Below are positions 17,977 through 27,250 of a DNA stretch of 64,000 bases, piece after piece. The position numbers and the translations under genes were made by a program. The DNA comes from Microbacterium sp. Root180 (GTDB lineage: Bacteria > Actinomycetota > Actinomycetes > Actinomycetales > Microbacteriaceae), in assembly GCF_001428485.1 (NCBI RefSeq), contig NZ_LMHS01000002.1, forward strand, positions 604,094 through 668,093, in the 5' to 3' direction. The notes under the pieces were generated by a model. The model had not been told where the DNA came from and searched no databases. It saw only the letters and a program-made list of their open reading frames with translations. Positions within the stretch are counted from its first letter, which is position 1. The number at the start of each line of letters is the position of its first letter.

Positions 17977-18561
17977 ATGCTCCGGCGATTCCTCTCGCGC
18001 GTCTACTGGGCCTGCAGTCGGTGGACTCTGAAGTCCGAGCCGGCGCCGGCCCGTCCCACCGTCCTTCTCGGCGTGCCCCACACCTCCAACTGGGACTTCG
18101 TCCTCATGCTCGGCATCGCGTGGCGCCTCGGCATCCCCGTGCGCTGGCTCGGCAAGTCGAGCCTGTTCCGCGGCTGGCGCGGGCCGATCATGCACCGGCT
18201 GGGAGGCATCCCTGTCGACCGCTCCGATCCCTCCCGCGTGGTCTCGGACGTCGTCGAGCGCATGCGCGCGGGCGAGTCGTTCGGACTCGTCGTGACGCCC
18301 GAGGGCACACGCGGAGCCGGTGCCTACTGGAAGTCCGGCTTCTATCGCATCGCCCGCGAGGCGGGCCTGGGCGTCACGCTCGGCTACGTCGACCGCACCA
18401 CGATGACCACCGGCCTCGGCCCGACGATCGAGCTGACCGGCGATGTCTCCGCCGACATGGACGTCATCCGTGCGTTCTACGCCGACAAGTCGGGCCTGCG
18501 CCCGGAGCGGCGCACCGAACCCCGCCTCCGCGAAGAGAACCCTTCGTCGATCGCTCCCTGA
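17977..18561 (+). CDS. PlsC-type 1-acyl-glycerol-phosphate acyltransferase family protein
   Basis: A 194-residue short member of the lysophospholipid acyltransferase superfamily. The catalytic HX4D motif is HTSNWD (about residues 39-44), and the phosphate-binding EGTR motif lies in VVTPEGTRGAGAYW. The HTSNWDF form, with WKSGFYRIA after it, is typical of short actinobacterial proteins that are not the main PlsC; the window also has a fuller PlsC at 22834-23598. Acyl acceptor unknown. The start is set by a TACGGT box 7 nt upstream. Confidence 0.88.
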   Translation: MLRRFLSRVYWACSRWTLKSEPAPARPTVLLGVPHTSNWDFVLMLGIAWRLGIPVRWLGKSSLFRGWRGPIMHRLGGIPVDRSDPSRVVSDVVERMRAGESFGLVVTPEGTRGAGAYWKSGFYRIAREAGLGVTLGYVDRTTMTTGLGPTIELTGDVSADMDVIRAFYADKSGLRPERRTEPRLREENPSSIAP

Positions 18562-18571
18562 AGCGCCCGGC

Positions 18572-18577
18572 TATCGT
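18572..18577 (+). promoter_or_regulatory. -10 box, leaderless rsmD transcript
   Basis: TATCGT ends 6 nt before the GTG start of rsmD at 18584. No Shine-Dalgarno is present, and this decides the start. Confidence 0.55.
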
Positions 18578-18583
18578 GGGCGT

Positions 18584-19189
18584 GTGACCCGCATCATCGC
18601 CGGCCGGGCCGGCTCGCTCACCCTTGAGGTGCCCGATGCGGGCACGAGACCCACGAGCGACCGTGTGCGCGAGTCCCTGTTCGGCGCACTGGAATCAGCC
18701 GACGCGCTCCGAGGTGCCGCTGTACTCGACCTGTACGCCGGCTCGGGAGCGCTGGCGCTCGAGGCGGTCAGTCGCGGAGCGGCACGCGCCGATCTCGTCG
18801 AGCAGGCGTCGCGGGCGGCATCCGTCATCCAGCGCAACGCCGCGAAGGTGAGCAAGGCGATCGCACGCGATGCCCCGATCACGGTCCATCGTTCGTCGGT
18901 GTCGGCGTACCTGCAGGTCCCGCGCGGACCCTTCGACGTGGTCTTCATCGACCCGCCCTACGAACTCCCCGAAGCCGAGCTCACCACGGCACTCGAACTC
19001 GTGGCGTCCTCGCTCCGACCGGGCGCGATCGTCGTCGTCGAGCGCGCATCGCGCTCCCCCGAGCCCACGCTGCCCGCCGAGCTCGTCGCCGACCGCTCCA
19101 AGAAGTACGGCGACACCACGCTGTGGTGGTCGTCCGCCGCCACGGACGAGGGCCAGAACGAGGACGAAGACGAAGCCGAGGACGCCTGA
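18584..19189 (+). CDS. rsmD: 16S rRNA (guanine966-N2)-methyltransferase RsmD
   Basis: SAM-dependent methylation of G966 in 16S rRNA. The 201 residues start at GTG (VTRIIAGRAGSLTLEVP) and contain the family RPTSDRVRESLFGAL, SAM motif LDLYAGSGALALEA and catalytic-type motif FIDPPY. The C-terminal 15 residues are an acidic low-complexity tail (NEDEDEAEDA). It converges with thiL, with only 1 nt between stops. Confidence 0.95.
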   Translation: MTRIIAGRAGSLTLEVPDAGTRPTSDRVRESLFGALESADALRGAAVLDLYAGSGALALEAVSRGAARADLVEQASRAASVIQRNAAKVSKAIARDAPITVHRSSVSAYLQVPRGPFDVVFIDPPYELPEAELTTALELVASSLRPGAIVVVERASRSPEPTLPAELVADRSKKYGDTTLWWSSAATDEGQNEDEDEAEDA

Positions 19190-19190
19190 G

Positions 19191-20180
19191 TCAGCCGGTG
19201 CCGGCGTCCCAATCGCGGTAGGGGTCCCAGCCGCCGCGGCCGTCGTGCGGGCGGCCGTCGACGAGCACGGGGTGCGCTCCGCGCTCCACCACCCGCCCGA
19301 TCCGGCGGAAGCCCTCGGGGAGGTCGGCGGGGAACGTCGCGAGCAGCGCGTGATCCTCCCCGCCCGTCAGCGCCGATGCGGGATCCGGCCCGAGGCTCGC
19401 CGAGTCGATGGCGACGCAGACCCCGGATGCCGCGGCCAGCCGGGACGCATCGAGCACGAGACCGTCCGAGACATCCATCATCGCCGTCGCACCGGCGTCG
19501 GCCGCGACGGGCCCGAGCGCGAGCGGTGGCGACGGGCGCAGCTGCACGGCGAGATCGGCGAGCTCGGTGGGATCGAGAAGGGATTCGTCGACGGGCACCG
19601 GCGCGCCCGCGGCATCCGTGAATCGAGAGAACAGGATGCCCAGACCCCGCGCCGCGCGGCCCAGGTCCCCGGCGACGGCGACGACATCGCCCGGCCGGGC
19701 GCCGGAGCGCCGCACGGCGGGACGGCCCTCGAGCGACCCCAGCGCGGTCACGGCGATCGTGAGCGTGTCCGACACGGTGAGGTCTCCGCCCTCGACCGCG
19801 CAACCCGGTGCCAATGCGTCGCATGCCGCACGCAGTCCGGCGGCGAGTCCCTCCACAAACGACAGGCGGGTCGCCTCGGGCATCGCCAGCGCGACGAGCA
19901 GCGCCGTCGGGCGCGCGCCCATCGCCGCCACGTCGGCGAGGTTCACGGCGGCCCCCTTCCAGCCGAGATCGAACGCGCTCGACCAGGCCAGCCGGAAGTC
20001 CGGACCGTGCACGAGCGTGTCCACCGTCGCGACCACGCGTCCGTCGGGCGCGGCCAGCACCGCTGCGTCGTCGCCGGGACCCACCTCGGCGCGCGAAGCC
20101 GCGAGCTGCTCGAGGATCCGCCGCAGGATCGCCCCTTCGGAGAGGTCGGCGATCACGGGATCCGGATGCTGCGCGCTCAC
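19191..20180 (-). CDS. thiL: Thiamine-monophosphate kinase
   Basis: Phosphorylates thiamine monophosphate to the active diphosphate. The 329 residues show the AIR-synthase-like fold: VGPGDDAAVL near the N-terminus binds Mg-ATP, then KGAAVNLADVAAMGARP, VEGGDLTVSD and MDVSDGLVLDA. GTG start, with TAGCGT 6 nt upstream (leaderless). It is divergent from the DUF3515 lipoprotein gene. Length and motifs are normal. Confidence 0.95.
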   Translation of the reverse strand: MSAQHPDPVIADLSEGAILRRILEQLAASRAEVGPGDDAAVLAAPDGRVVATVDTLVHGPDFRLAWSSAFDLGWKGAAVNLADVAAMGARPTALLVALAMPEATRLSFVEGLAAGLRAACDALAPGCAVEGGDLTVSDTLTIAVTALGSLEGRPAVRRSGARPGDVVAVAGDLGRAARGLGILFSRFTDAAGAPVPVDESLLDPTELADLAVQLRPSPPLALGPVAADAGATAMMDVSDGLVLDASRLAAASGVCVAIDSASLGPDPASALTGGEDHALLATFPADLPEGFRRIGRVVERGAHPVLVDGRPHDGRGGWDPYRDWDAGTG

Positions 20181-20186
20181 GGGTCC

Positions 20187-20192
20187 ACGCTA
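20187..20192 (-). promoter_or_regulatory. -10 box, leaderless thiL transcript
   Basis: TAGCGT on the minus strand ends 6 nt before the thiL GTG start. Confidence 0.55.
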
Positions 20193-20224
20193 CCGCCGCG
20201 AGGTCGACGCACCGTCGCGCGGGT

Positions 20225-20230
20225 TAGCCT
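20225..20230 (+). promoter_or_regulatory. -10 box before the DUF3515 gene
   Basis: TAGCCT ends 6 nt before the GTG at 20237. A GGAGG also lies in the gap but is too close to the start to serve as a Shine-Dalgarno, so a leaderless mRNA is more likely. Confidence 0.5.
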
Positions 20231-20236
20231 GGAGGG

Positions 20237-20719
20237 GTGCCCCGACCGACCCGCGCCGCCCTCGCGGCCCTCGCCCTCGTCGCCGCGATCGGCATGACCG
20301 GATGCTCCAGCACCGTGTCGATGGACCCGGCGGCCGACGCGAACGACCCGGCCTGCGCCGACGTGACCTCCCTGCTCCCCGGCAACCTGGCCGGAGAGTC
20401 GCGGCGCTGGACCGATGCGCAGGCGACGGGAGCCTGGGGAGACCCGGCCGCCGTGCTCTTCACGTGCGGGGTCGAGCCGATCGGGCCGACGACTCTTCCC
20501 TGTCAGACGGTGAACGGCGTGGACTGGGTCATCGACGAGTCCGATGCGCCGAAGTATCGCGTCACCAGCTACGGCCGCGTGCCGGCGGTCGAGGTCTACC
20601 TCGACAACGACGTCGTCTCGAGCGCCGACGTGCTCGACGGCATCTCGCTGCTCGTGTCGCGGCTGCCGACCGACGGCGCGACGTGCCTCGCCCGCGAGGA
20701 CGCCGACACCTCGGACTGA
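20237..20719 (+). CDS. DUF3515 lipoprotein
   Basis: 160-residue predicted lipoprotein. It has a basic start, a hydrophobic stretch and a lipobox-like IGMTGC with acylated Cys23; the exported domain carries further cysteines (DPACAD, FTCGVEP, PCQTV, TCLARE) that could pair in disulfides. It matches DUF3515, an actinobacterial family of unknown function regularly found between ddl and thiL, as here. It converges with ddl, with 3 nt between stops. Confidence 0.88.
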   Translation: MPRPTRAALAALALVAAIGMTGCSSTVSMDPAADANDPACADVTSLLPGNLAGESRRWTDAQATGAWGDPAAVLFTCGVEPIGPTTLPCQTVNGVDWVIDESDAPKYRVTSYGRVPAVEVYLDNDVVSSADVLDGISLLVSRLPTDGATCLAREDADTSD

Positions 20720-20722
20720 CCT

Positions 20723-21808
20723 CTAGACGCGCTCGAGCGCCGTGTCGATGAGCTCCGCGATCAGATCGGGATACGACAGGCCGGACGCGATCCAGCACTT
20801 CGGGAACATCGAGATCGGGGTGAACCCCGGCATCGTGTTGAGCTCGTTGACGTAGAGCCCGTCCGTCGTGAGGAAGAAGTCCACCCGCGCGAGGCCACGG
20901 CCGTCCACGGCGTCGAACGCGCGCACGCCGAGCTCCTGGATCTGCGCGATCTCGGCATCCGTCAGGTCCGCCGGGCACACGACGTCCGCGCCGTCGCCGC
21001 CCAGGTACTTGCCTTCGAAGTCGTAGAACTCGCGGGTCGTGAGCACGATCTCACCGGGCAGCGACGCGCGCGACGGACCGCCGTCGCGCCCCTCGAGGAT
21101 CGCCACCTCCACCTCGCGGCCGACGATCGCCGACTCGATGAGCACCTTGTCGTCCTCGGCGAACGCGACCTCCAGCGCGGCCGCGAACTCGGACGCGTCA
21201 TGCACCTTCGAGACCCCGACGCTGGATCCGGCCCGCGCGGGCTTGACGAAGGTGGGCTCTCCCAGGGCCGTGGCATCCGCCCGCACGCCGTCCGGGTCGC
21301 TCTCCCAGCGCCGCCGCGTCACCGTCACCCACGGAGCGACCGGTACGCCGGCGGACTCGAGCACGATCTTCATGAAGTGCTTGTCCATGCACAGCGCCGA
21401 GTCCAGCACACCGCCGCCCGCATACGGGATCTCGAGCGTGTCGAAGAAGCCCTGGATCGTGCCGTCCTCGCCGTGCACACCGTGCAGGATCGGCAGGACG
21501 ACGTCCAGCGTGCCCAGCTCGTCGACCGTGCCGTCGGCGCGGCGCACACGCAGTTCGCGGTCGCCGACCTCGGGCCAGAGCACGCGCGTGCCGTTGTCGA
21601 GGACCTCGGGCAGACGCTCGGCGTCGAGGGCGAACTTGTCGGGATCGTCGTCCTCGAGCACGAAGACGCCGTCACGGGTGATGCCGACCGGGATCACCCG
21701 ATAGCGATCACGGTCGATCGCCCGCAGCACCCCGCCCGCCGTCGCGGAACTGATCGAGTGCTCGCTGGATCGACCGCCAAAGAGCACCGCCACCGCCGGC
21801 CTGTCCAT
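20723..21808 (-). CDS. ddl: D-alanine--D-alanine ligase
   Basis: ATP-grasp ligase making the D-Ala-D-Ala dipeptide of peptidoglycan precursors. The 361 residues begin AVLFGGRSSEHSISSATA (family signature), and contain the ATP-grasp FVKPARAGSSVGVSK and the C-terminal metal site ARVDFFLTTDGLYVNELNTMPGFTPISMFPK. AGAGGA precedes the ATG, which lies inside the 3' end of gpsA: the reading frames overlap by 101 nt. Confidence 0.96.
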   Translation of the reverse strand: MDRPAVAVLFGGRSSEHSISSATAGGVLRAIDRDRYRVIPVGITRDGVFVLEDDDPDKFALDAERLPEVLDNGTRVLWPEVGDRELRVRRADGTVDELGTLDVVLPILHGVHGEDGTIQGFFDTLEIPYAGGGVLDSALCMDKHFMKIVLESAGVPVAPWVTVTRRRWESDPDGVRADATALGEPTFVKPARAGSSVGVSKVHDASEFAAALEVAFAEDDKVLIESAIVGREVEVAILEGRDGGPSRASLPGEIVLTTREFYDFEGKYLGGDGADVVCPADLTDAEIAQIQELGVRAFDAVDGRGLARVDFFLTTDGLYVNELNTMPGFTPISMFPKCWIASGLSYPDLIAELIDTALERV

Positions 21809-22844
21809 TCTGCGTCCTCTCGCCCTTCGGAGTGTCGTCGTCTGTCGTGAGATGCGGCGCGATGTCGCGCGGGTTCATGGTTCCGTCGAGCACCATCTTC
21901 ACCTGCTCGACGATCGGCATGTCGACGCCGACCTCGCGAGCGAGCTGAAGAATGGGGGCGACCGAGGCCAGCCCCTCCGCCGTCTGGTTCATCTGCTTGA
22001 CGACGTCGTCGAAGCGATAGCCCTGGCCGAGGAGGCGTCCGGCGGTGTTGTTGCGGCTGAGCGGCGACTGGCACGTCGCGATGAGGTCGCCCAGGCCCGC
22101 CAGACCCTGCAGCGTCTCGGGCTGAGCGCCGAAGGCGACCGCGAAGTCCGTCATCTCGACGAGGCCTCGGGTGATGATGGACGCCTTCGTGTTCTCGCCG
22201 TAGCCGACGCCGTCGACGATGCCGATGGCGACCGCGATGAGGTTCTTCAGGACGCCGCCGAACTCGGTGCCGATGACGTCGGTGTTGACGAACGTGCGGA
22301 AGTAGTCGTTGCGCGCTCGGCGCGCCACCGCGTCGGCGGTCTCCTGACTCGTGGACGAGATCACGGCGGCCGTCGGCTGCTCGCGGGCGATCTCCAGTGC
22401 GAGGTTCGGCCCGGACGCGACGGCGATGCGGGCCGGGTCGCAGTGGAGCTCCTGCTCGATGACCTGGCTCATGCGCAGCCCGGTGCGGCGCTCGACGCCC
22501 TTCATGAGCGACACGATCGGCACATCGCTGCGCGCGACGAGCGGACGCACGGCTTTGAGGTTCTGACGCACGGCCTGGCTCGGGATCGACAGGTACACCT
22601 GCTCCGCGCCCTCGAGCGCCTCGGAGAGGTGATGCGTCGCGGACATGCTGCGCGGCAGGTTGATGCCCGGGAGGTACTCGCTGTTGCGCTTGGCCTCGTG
22701 GATCTCGCTGGCAAGCTCGGCACGGCGCGCCCACATGGTCACGTTGGCGCCGCCGTCGGCGAGGATCTTCCCGAACGTGGTTCCCCAACTGCCCGCGCCG
22801 ATGACGGCGACGCGCGGGCGAGCGGCATCCTGTCTACGACTCAA
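21708..22844 (-). CDS. gpsA: Glycerol-3-phosphate dehydrogenase [NAD(P)+]
   Basis: Reduces dihydroxyacetone phosphate to sn-glycerol-3-phosphate for phospholipid synthesis. The NAD(P)-binding GAGSWGTTFGKIL is near the N-terminus, followed by SLMKGVE, SGPNLALE and GVLKNLIAVAIGIVDG with the catalytic Lys. The 378 residues exceed the usual 330-340. The last 40 or so (from DDDTPKGERTQ) are Gly/Arg-rich and out-of-frame with the ddl coding sequence they overlap, so this tail probably arose by loss of an earlier stop. The start overlaps the plsC stop by 11 nt. Confidence 0.95.
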   Translation of the reverse strand: MSRRQDAARPRVAVIGAGSWGTTFGKILADGGANVTMWARRAELASEIHEAKRNSEYLPGINLPRSMSATHHLSEALEGAEQVYLSIPSQAVRQNLKAVRPLVARSDVPIVSLMKGVERRTGLRMSQVIEQELHCDPARIAVASGPNLALEIAREQPTAAVISSTSQETADAVARRARNDYFRTFVNTDVIGTEFGGVLKNLIAVAIGIVDGVGYGENTKASIITRGLVEMTDFAVAFGAQPETLQGLAGLGDLIATCQSPLSRNNTAGRLLGQGYRFDDVVKQMNQTAEGLASVAPILQLAREVGVDMPIVEQVKMVLDGTMNPRDIAPHLTTDDDTPKGERTQNGQAGGGGALWRSIQRALDQFRDGGRGAAGDRP

Positions 22845-23598
22845 GGCGACCCGTCTCCTTCTGGCCGTGGTCGGACGGGTTCCAGCGCTCGGCCGGCGCA
22901 GGCTCGCCCCGCAGCTCCGACAGGAGGCCGGAGACGTCGGCCATCACGATATCGGTCGCGGCGATCAGTGCGGAGGGCTGCGACTCGTTCTGCGCGAACG
23001 CGGAGAGGTCGACCGGGTCGCCCACGATGACGCTCACACGGCGGCGGAGGGGCCAGAGCTTGAGCTTCCCGTACCGCGGGAGCACCTGCTGGGCACCCCA
23101 CTGCGCCATCGGGATGAGCGGGATGCCGCCCGCGAGCGCGAGCCGGACCGCTCCGGTCTTGCCCCGCATCGGCCACAGGTCGGGCTCGCGGGTGAGCGAG
23201 CCCTCGGGATAGACGATCACGCCGCGTCCGTGACGCACGAGGGTCTCGGACGCCTCGAGCGTCGCACGTGCGGCTGTCGCCGAGGTGGAGCGCGAGACCG
23301 GCACCATGCCGGTCACCCGCAGCACCCAGCCGAGCACCGGCACGCGGAACAGGCTCTCCTTCGCCATGAAACGGGGCGCGCGGCCCAGTCGCCACACCGC
23401 GAGGGCCACCACGATGGGATCGATCTCGCTCGCATGATTCGGGGCGAGAACATACGCGCCCTCGCGCGGGAGCTTGTGCCCGTCGCGGATCTCGAGCTTG
23501 AAGAGGAGGCTCGCCAAGGGAACCACGATCGCGGCGAGCGGCCAGAAGATGCTGGGCCGCGACTTCTCCTTCGAAGCACGCAGTCGGTCGGTCGCCAC
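22834..23598 (-). CDS. plsC: 1-acyl-sn-glycerol-3-phosphate acyltransferase PlsC
   Basis: Adds the second acyl chain to lysophosphatidic acid. The 254 residues have a hydrophobic N-terminal helix (IFWPLAAIVVPLASLLF), the HX4D motif NHASEID, the glycerol-phosphate-binding FRVPVLGW...GMVPVSRS region and VYPEGSLTR. It is positioned in the conserved murA-plsC-gpsA-ddl string, 3 nt after murA and overlapping gpsA by 11 nt. Confidence 0.94.
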   Translation of the reverse strand: MATDRLRASKEKSRPSIFWPLAAIVVPLASLLFKLEIRDGHKLPREGAYVLAPNHASEIDPIVVALAVWRLGRAPRFMAKESLFRVPVLGWVLRVTGMVPVSRSTSATAARATLEASETLVRHGRGVIVYPEGSLTREPDLWPMRGKTGAVRLALAGGIPLIPMAQWGAQQVLPRYGKLKLWPLRRRVSVIVGDPVDLSAFAQNESQPSALIAATDIVMADVSGLLSELRGEPAPAERWNPSDHGQKETGRLES

Positions 23599-23601
23599 GG
23601 G

Positions 23602-24972
23602 TCAGCCGATGACGTCGAAGTCGGCGCCGAGCGTGTCGAGCTTGGTGAGGAACTTCTCGTAGCCGCGCCGGATGATGCCGACGTTTCGCACGGTCGACTC
23701 CCCCTGGGCCGCCAAGGCCGCGATGACGTAGCTGTAGCCGCCGCGCAGGTCGGGCACTTCGACATCGGCGGAGTGCAGCGGAGTCGGGCCCGTGATGACG
23801 GCGGCCTGCTCGAGCGCGCGCCGGGGGACGCGGCGGTCCGACGCCTCGATGCCGTGCGGGTGCACGACGATGTCGGCGCCCATCTGGTTGAGCGCGCTGG
23901 TGAATCCGAGGCGGTTCTCGTACACGGTCTCGTGCACGGTGGAACGGCCCTCGGCCTGCGTGAGGGCGACGATGAGCGGCTGCTGCCAGTCGGTCATGAA
24001 GCCGGGGTGCACGTCCGTCTCGACGACGACCGGCTTGAGCGGGCCGCCGCGACGGAACTGGATGCCGTCCTCATGCACGTCGAACCAGCCGCCCGCCTTG
24101 CGGAAGACGTTGAGGAAAGTCAGCATCTCCTGCTGCTTCGCGCCGCCGACGAAGATGTCGCCGTCGGTCGCGAGAGCCGCGCACGCCCACGACGCCGCCT
24201 CGTTCCGGTCGAAGATCGCGCGGTGGTCGTAGCCGCGCAGCTCGTCGACGCCCTCGATGAGGATGACGCGATTGGGCTCGTACGAGATGATCGCGCCCAT
24301 CTTCTGCAGCACCGCGATGAGGTCCATGATCTCGGGCTCGATCGCCGCGTTGCGCAGCTCGGTCGTGCCCCTGGCCTTGACCGCCGTCAGCAGCACCTGC
24401 TCGGTGGCGCCCACGCTCGGGTACGGCAGGTCGATGTTCGCACCGTGGAGCCCGTCGGGCGCCGTGATGCGGATGCCCTCGTAGCTCTTGTCGACGATCG
24501 CGCCGAACGCGCGCAGCGCGTCCATGTGGAAGTTGATCGGGCGGTCGCCGATCCGGCAGCCGCCGAGGTCGGGGATCAGCGCCTCGCCGAGGAGGTGCAG
24601 AAGTGGGCCGCAGAACAGGATCGGGATGCGCGATGCGCCGGCATGGGCGTCGATCTCCTCGAAGTGCGCCGAGACGGCGCCGCTCGGGTCGAGGTGGATC
24701 GTGCCTTCCTCGTCGCCGTCGATGACGCGCACGCCGTGCACCTCGAGGAGCGAGCGGACGACCTGCACATCGCTGATGTCGGGTACGTCGCGCAGCGTGC
24801 TCGTGGTCTCACCCAGCAGCGCCGCCACCATCGCCTTCGTGACGAGGTTCTTCGCACCCTTGACCTCGACCCGGCCCGTCAGCGGACGACCGCCGCGGAT
24901 GGCGAGCACTTCGCCGGCTGGCTCCTTCTCTGCTGCCTGGGTGCTCGGCGTAACGCTGAGAGCGGACTTCAT
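23602..24972 (-). CDS. murA: UDP-N-acetylglucosamine 1-carboxyvinyltransferase
   Basis: Transfers enolpyruvate from PEP to UDP-GlcNAc, the first committed step of peptidoglycan synthesis. Of 456 residues, K41-N42 (VKGAKNLV) bind substrate, and Cys139 in DLGGCRIGDRP is the PEP-reactive cysteine whose alkylation causes fosfomycin sensitivity. It is present, so the enzyme should be sensitive by that criterion. A 20-residue N-terminal extension precedes the core. I chose the ATG at 24972; longer extension reads antisense to leuD. Confidence 0.96.
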   Translation of the reverse strand: MKSALSVTPSTQAAEKEPAGEVLAIRGGRPLTGRVEVKGAKNLVTKAMVAALLGETTSTLRDVPDISDVQVVRSLLEVHGVRVIDGDEEGTIHLDPSGAVSAHFEEIDAHAGASRIPILFCGPLLHLLGEALIPDLGGCRIGDRPINFHMDALRAFGAIVDKSYEGIRITAPDGLHGANIDLPYPSVGATEQVLLTAVKARGTTELRNAAIEPEIMDLIAVLQKMGAIISYEPNRVILIEGVDELRGYDHRAIFDRNEAASWACAALATDGDIFVGGAKQQEMLTFLNVFRKAGGWFDVHEDGIQFRRGGPLKPVVVETDVHPGFMTDWQQPLIVALTQAEGRSTVHETVYENRLGFTSALNQMGADIVVHPHGIEASDRRVPRRALEQAAVITGPTPLHSADVEVPDLRGGYSYVIAALAAQGESTVRNVGIIRRGYEKFLTKLDTLGADFDVIG

Positions 24973-25045
24973 CCGGTGGACCTCACTTGTGTCTTCGAGG
25001 GGCGGCAGGGGCGGATCGAATGCCCGGGTGGGGCGTCGTCCTGGC

Positions 25046-25642
25046 TTACGGAACGGGAAGCGTCCGCGGCCGCCATGCCTCGCGGCGAGCCTCGAACTGC
25101 GCGATCTTGTCTTCGTTGCGCAGCGTGAGCCCGATGTCGTCGAGCCCTTCGAGAAGCCGCCACCTAGTGTAATCGTCGATGTCGAAAGCGACCTCGAGAT
25201 CTCCGATCGTCGCACGTCGCGCCTCGAGATCGACGGTCATCCGGATGCCGGGATCGGCCTCGACGGCCGCCCAGATCGCCTCGAGATCGGCTTCGGCGAT
25301 AACGCCGGTGACCAGTCCCTGCTTGCCCGCGTTGCCACGGAAGATGTCGGCGAACCGGGGGCTGAGCACGACCTGGAATCCGAAGTCCCGCAGCGCCCAC
25401 ACCGCGTGCTCGCGGCTGGAGCCGGTCCCGAAGTCGGGGCCGGCGACGAGGATGCTCGCACCGCTGTATGCGGGCTGATTCAGGACGAAGTCGGGGTCCT
25501 GACGCCAGGTGGCGAACAGCGCGTCCTCGAATCCGGTCTTGGTCACCCGCTTGAGGTAGACCGCGGGGATGATCTGGTCGGTGTCGACGGCCGAGCGCTT
25601 GAGCGGTGCGACGATCCCGGTGTGCGTGGCGAATTTCTCCAT
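25046..25642 (-). CDS. leuD: 3-isopropylmalate dehydratase small subunit
   Basis: The swivelling subunit that completes the isopropylmalate isomerase active site in leucine synthesis. 198 residues beginning [27 protein letters not shown], with [17 protein letters not shown] as the signature loop. The stop of leuC lies 2 nt upstream, so the two subunits are coupled. Normal length. Confidence 0.97.
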   Translation of the reverse strand: MEKFATHTGIVAPLKRSAVDTDQIIPAVYLKRVTKTGFEDALFATWRQDPDFVLNQPAYSGASILVAGPDFGTGSSREHAVWALRDFGFQVVLSPRFADIFRGNAGKQGLVTGVIAEADLEAIWAAVEADPGIRMTVDLEARRATIGDLEVAFDIDDYTRWRLLEGLDDIGLTLRNEDKIAQFEARREAWRPRTLPVP

Positions 25643-25643
25643 G

Positions 25644-27122
25644 TCAGGCCTCCGCTCCCGCGCCGACCGGCGCATCTGCCGCGACCGGTTCGAGGTCGCC
25701 GGGGCTGGAAAGGGTTCCGCGCACCGCGGTCGCGGCCGCGACGAGCGGCGACACGAGGTGCGTGCGCCCGCCCTTGCCCTGGCGTCCTTCGAAGTTGCGG
25801 TTGCTCGTGGACGCGCAGCGCTCCCCCGGGGCCAGCTGGTCGGGGTTCATGCCCAGGCACATCGAGCAGCCGGCGAACCGCCACTCGGCGCCGAACTCGA
25901 TGAACACCTTGTCCAGACCCTCGGCCTCGGCCTCCAGCCGCACGCGGGCGGAACCCGGGACGACCATCACCCGCACACCCTCGGCCTTCGTGCGGCCTTT
26001 GATGACCGATGCGAACGCGCGCAGGTCCTCGATGCGGCTGTTGGTGCACGACCCCATGAAGACCGCGTCGACGGGAACGGCCTTGAGCGGCGTGCCCGGC
26101 TGCAGATCCATGTACTCGATCGCGCGCTCGGCGGCGGCCCGCTCGTTGGCGTCGGCGATCTCGGACGGCGTGGGCACGACGCCCGAGAGCGACACGCCCT
26201 GTCCGGGGTTGGTGCCCCAGGTCACGAACGGCTCGAGCTCGTTCGCGTCGAGGAAGACCTCGGCGTCGTAGACCGCGCCCTCGTCGCTGGGCAGGGTGCG
26301 CCAGTAGGCGACGGCATCCTCCCAGTCCTGGCCCGTGGGGGCATGATCGCGGCCCTCGACGTAGGCGAAGGTCGTCTCGTCGGGGGCGACCATTCCGGCG
26401 CGTGCGCCCGCCTCGATCGACATGTTGCAGATCGTCATGCGACCCTCCATCGAGAGGGCGCGGATGGCGCTTCCGCGGAACTCCAGGACGTAGCCCTGCC
26501 CGCCGTTGGCACCGATCTTCGCGATGATCGCGAGCACGATGTCCTTGGCCGTGACACCGGGCCTGAGGTCGCCCTCGACGGTGATCGCCATGGTCTTGAA
26601 CGGCTTCAGCGGAAGCGTCTGCGTGGCCAGCACGTGCTCGACCTCGCTCGTCCCGATCCCGAAGGCCATCGCCCCGAAGGCGCCATGAGTCGAGGTGTGG
26701 CTGTCGCCGCACACCACGGTGATGCCCGGCATCGTGAGGCCCAGCTGCGGGCCGACGACATGGACGATCCCCTGCTCCTTGTCGCCGAGCGAGTGCAGGC
26801 GAACGCCGAACTCCGCGGCGTTGCGGCGCAGGGTCTCGATCTGGGTGCGGCTGGTCAGGTCGGCGATCGGCTTGTCGATGTCGAGCGTGGGGGTGTTGTG
26901 ATCCTCCGTGGCGATCGAGAGATCGAGACGGCGGACGGGGCGACCCTCGGCGCGCAGGCCGTCGAACGCCTGCGGGCTGGTCACCTCGTGCAGGAGGTGG
27001 AGGTCGATGTAGATGAGGTCGGGCTGGCCGTCCTCGCCCTTGACGACGAGGTGGTCGTCCCACACCTTCTCGGCGAGGGTGCGCGGACGATCGGGGATGA
27101 CGGAGGCGTCGGAAGTGCTCAT
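25644..27122 (-). CDS. leuC: 3-isopropylmalate dehydratase large subunit
   Basis: The 4Fe-4S-carrying subunit that isomerises 2- to 3-isopropylmalate. The 492 residues contain [30 protein letters not shown] and [13 protein letters not shown], which supply the three cluster cysteines. An Ala/Val-rich C-terminal tail ([13 protein letters not shown]) is extra. GAGGAG precedes the ATG. A leucine leader peptide and hairpins (27180-27244) lie directly upstream and probably control it. Confidence 0.97.
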   Translation of the reverse strand: MSTSDASVIPDRPRTLAEKVWDDHLVVKGEDGQPDLIYIDLHLLHEVTSPQAFDGLRAEGRPVRRLDLSIATEDHNTPTLDIDKPIADLTSRTQIETLRRNAAEFGVRLHSLGDKEQGIVHVVGPQLGLTMPGITVVCGDSHTSTHGAFGAMAFGIGTSEVEHVLATQTLPLKPFKTMAITVEGDLRPGVTAKDIVLAIIAKIGANGGQGYVLEFRGSAIRALSMEGRMTICNMSIEAGARAGMVAPDETTFAYVEGRDHAPTGQDWEDAVAYWRTLPSDEGAVYDAEVFLDANELEPFVTWGTNPGQGVSLSGVVPTPSEIADANERAAAERAIEYMDLQPGTPLKAVPVDAVFMGSCTNSRIEDLRAFASVIKGRTKAEGVRVMVVPGSARVRLEAEAEGLDKVFIEFGAEWRFAGCSMCLGMNPDQLAPGERCASTSNRNFEGRQGKGGRTHLVSPLVAAATAVRGTLSSPGDLEPVAADAPVGAGAEA

Positions 27123-27152
27123 GTGTCTGTTCTCCTCGGGGGGACTCTGCCC

Positions 27153-27215
27153 TGGGGGATGGGGCCCGCGACGAACTCCGCGACGAGGGAGGCCTGAGAC
27201 TAGGACTCGTCGCGG
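27153..27215 (-). promoter_or_regulatory. Attenuator-type RNA structure upstream of leuC
   Basis: In the transcript, CCGCGACGAG (27215-27206, inside the leader ORF) pairs perfectly over 10 bp with CTCGTCGCGG (27187-27178). A further near-copy, CGTCGCGGG (about 27172-27164), can compete for the first arm, giving mutually exclusive hairpins. A GC-rich, U-poor stretch (GGGCCCC and CCCCC) follows before the leuC Shine-Dalgarno. Leucine-dependent ribosome stalling in the leader ORF would uncover or occlude the first arm. No canonical U-run terminator is visible, so control could be Rho-dependent or act on translation. Confidence 0.6.
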
Positions 27216-27244
27216 CCGCTAAGGAGAAGGCGAGCGATCCGCAC
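27200..27244 (-). CDS. Leucine leader peptide of leuCD
   Basis: A 14-codon ORF with GTG start encoding [14 protein letters not shown], with three consecutive Leu codons (CTT CTC CTT) at positions 6-8. It ends in TAG 78 nt upstream of leuC. CTT is rare in this GC-rich genome, which would sharpen the stalling response. The start has a TAGCCT box 6 nt upstream, so the peptide should be translated from a leaderless mRNA. Its 3' half forms the first arm of the attenuator hairpin. Too short for ORF callers, but context and codon content support it. Confidence 0.7.
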   Translation of the reverse strand: MRIARLLLSGRDES

Positions 27245-27250
27245 GTCGCC

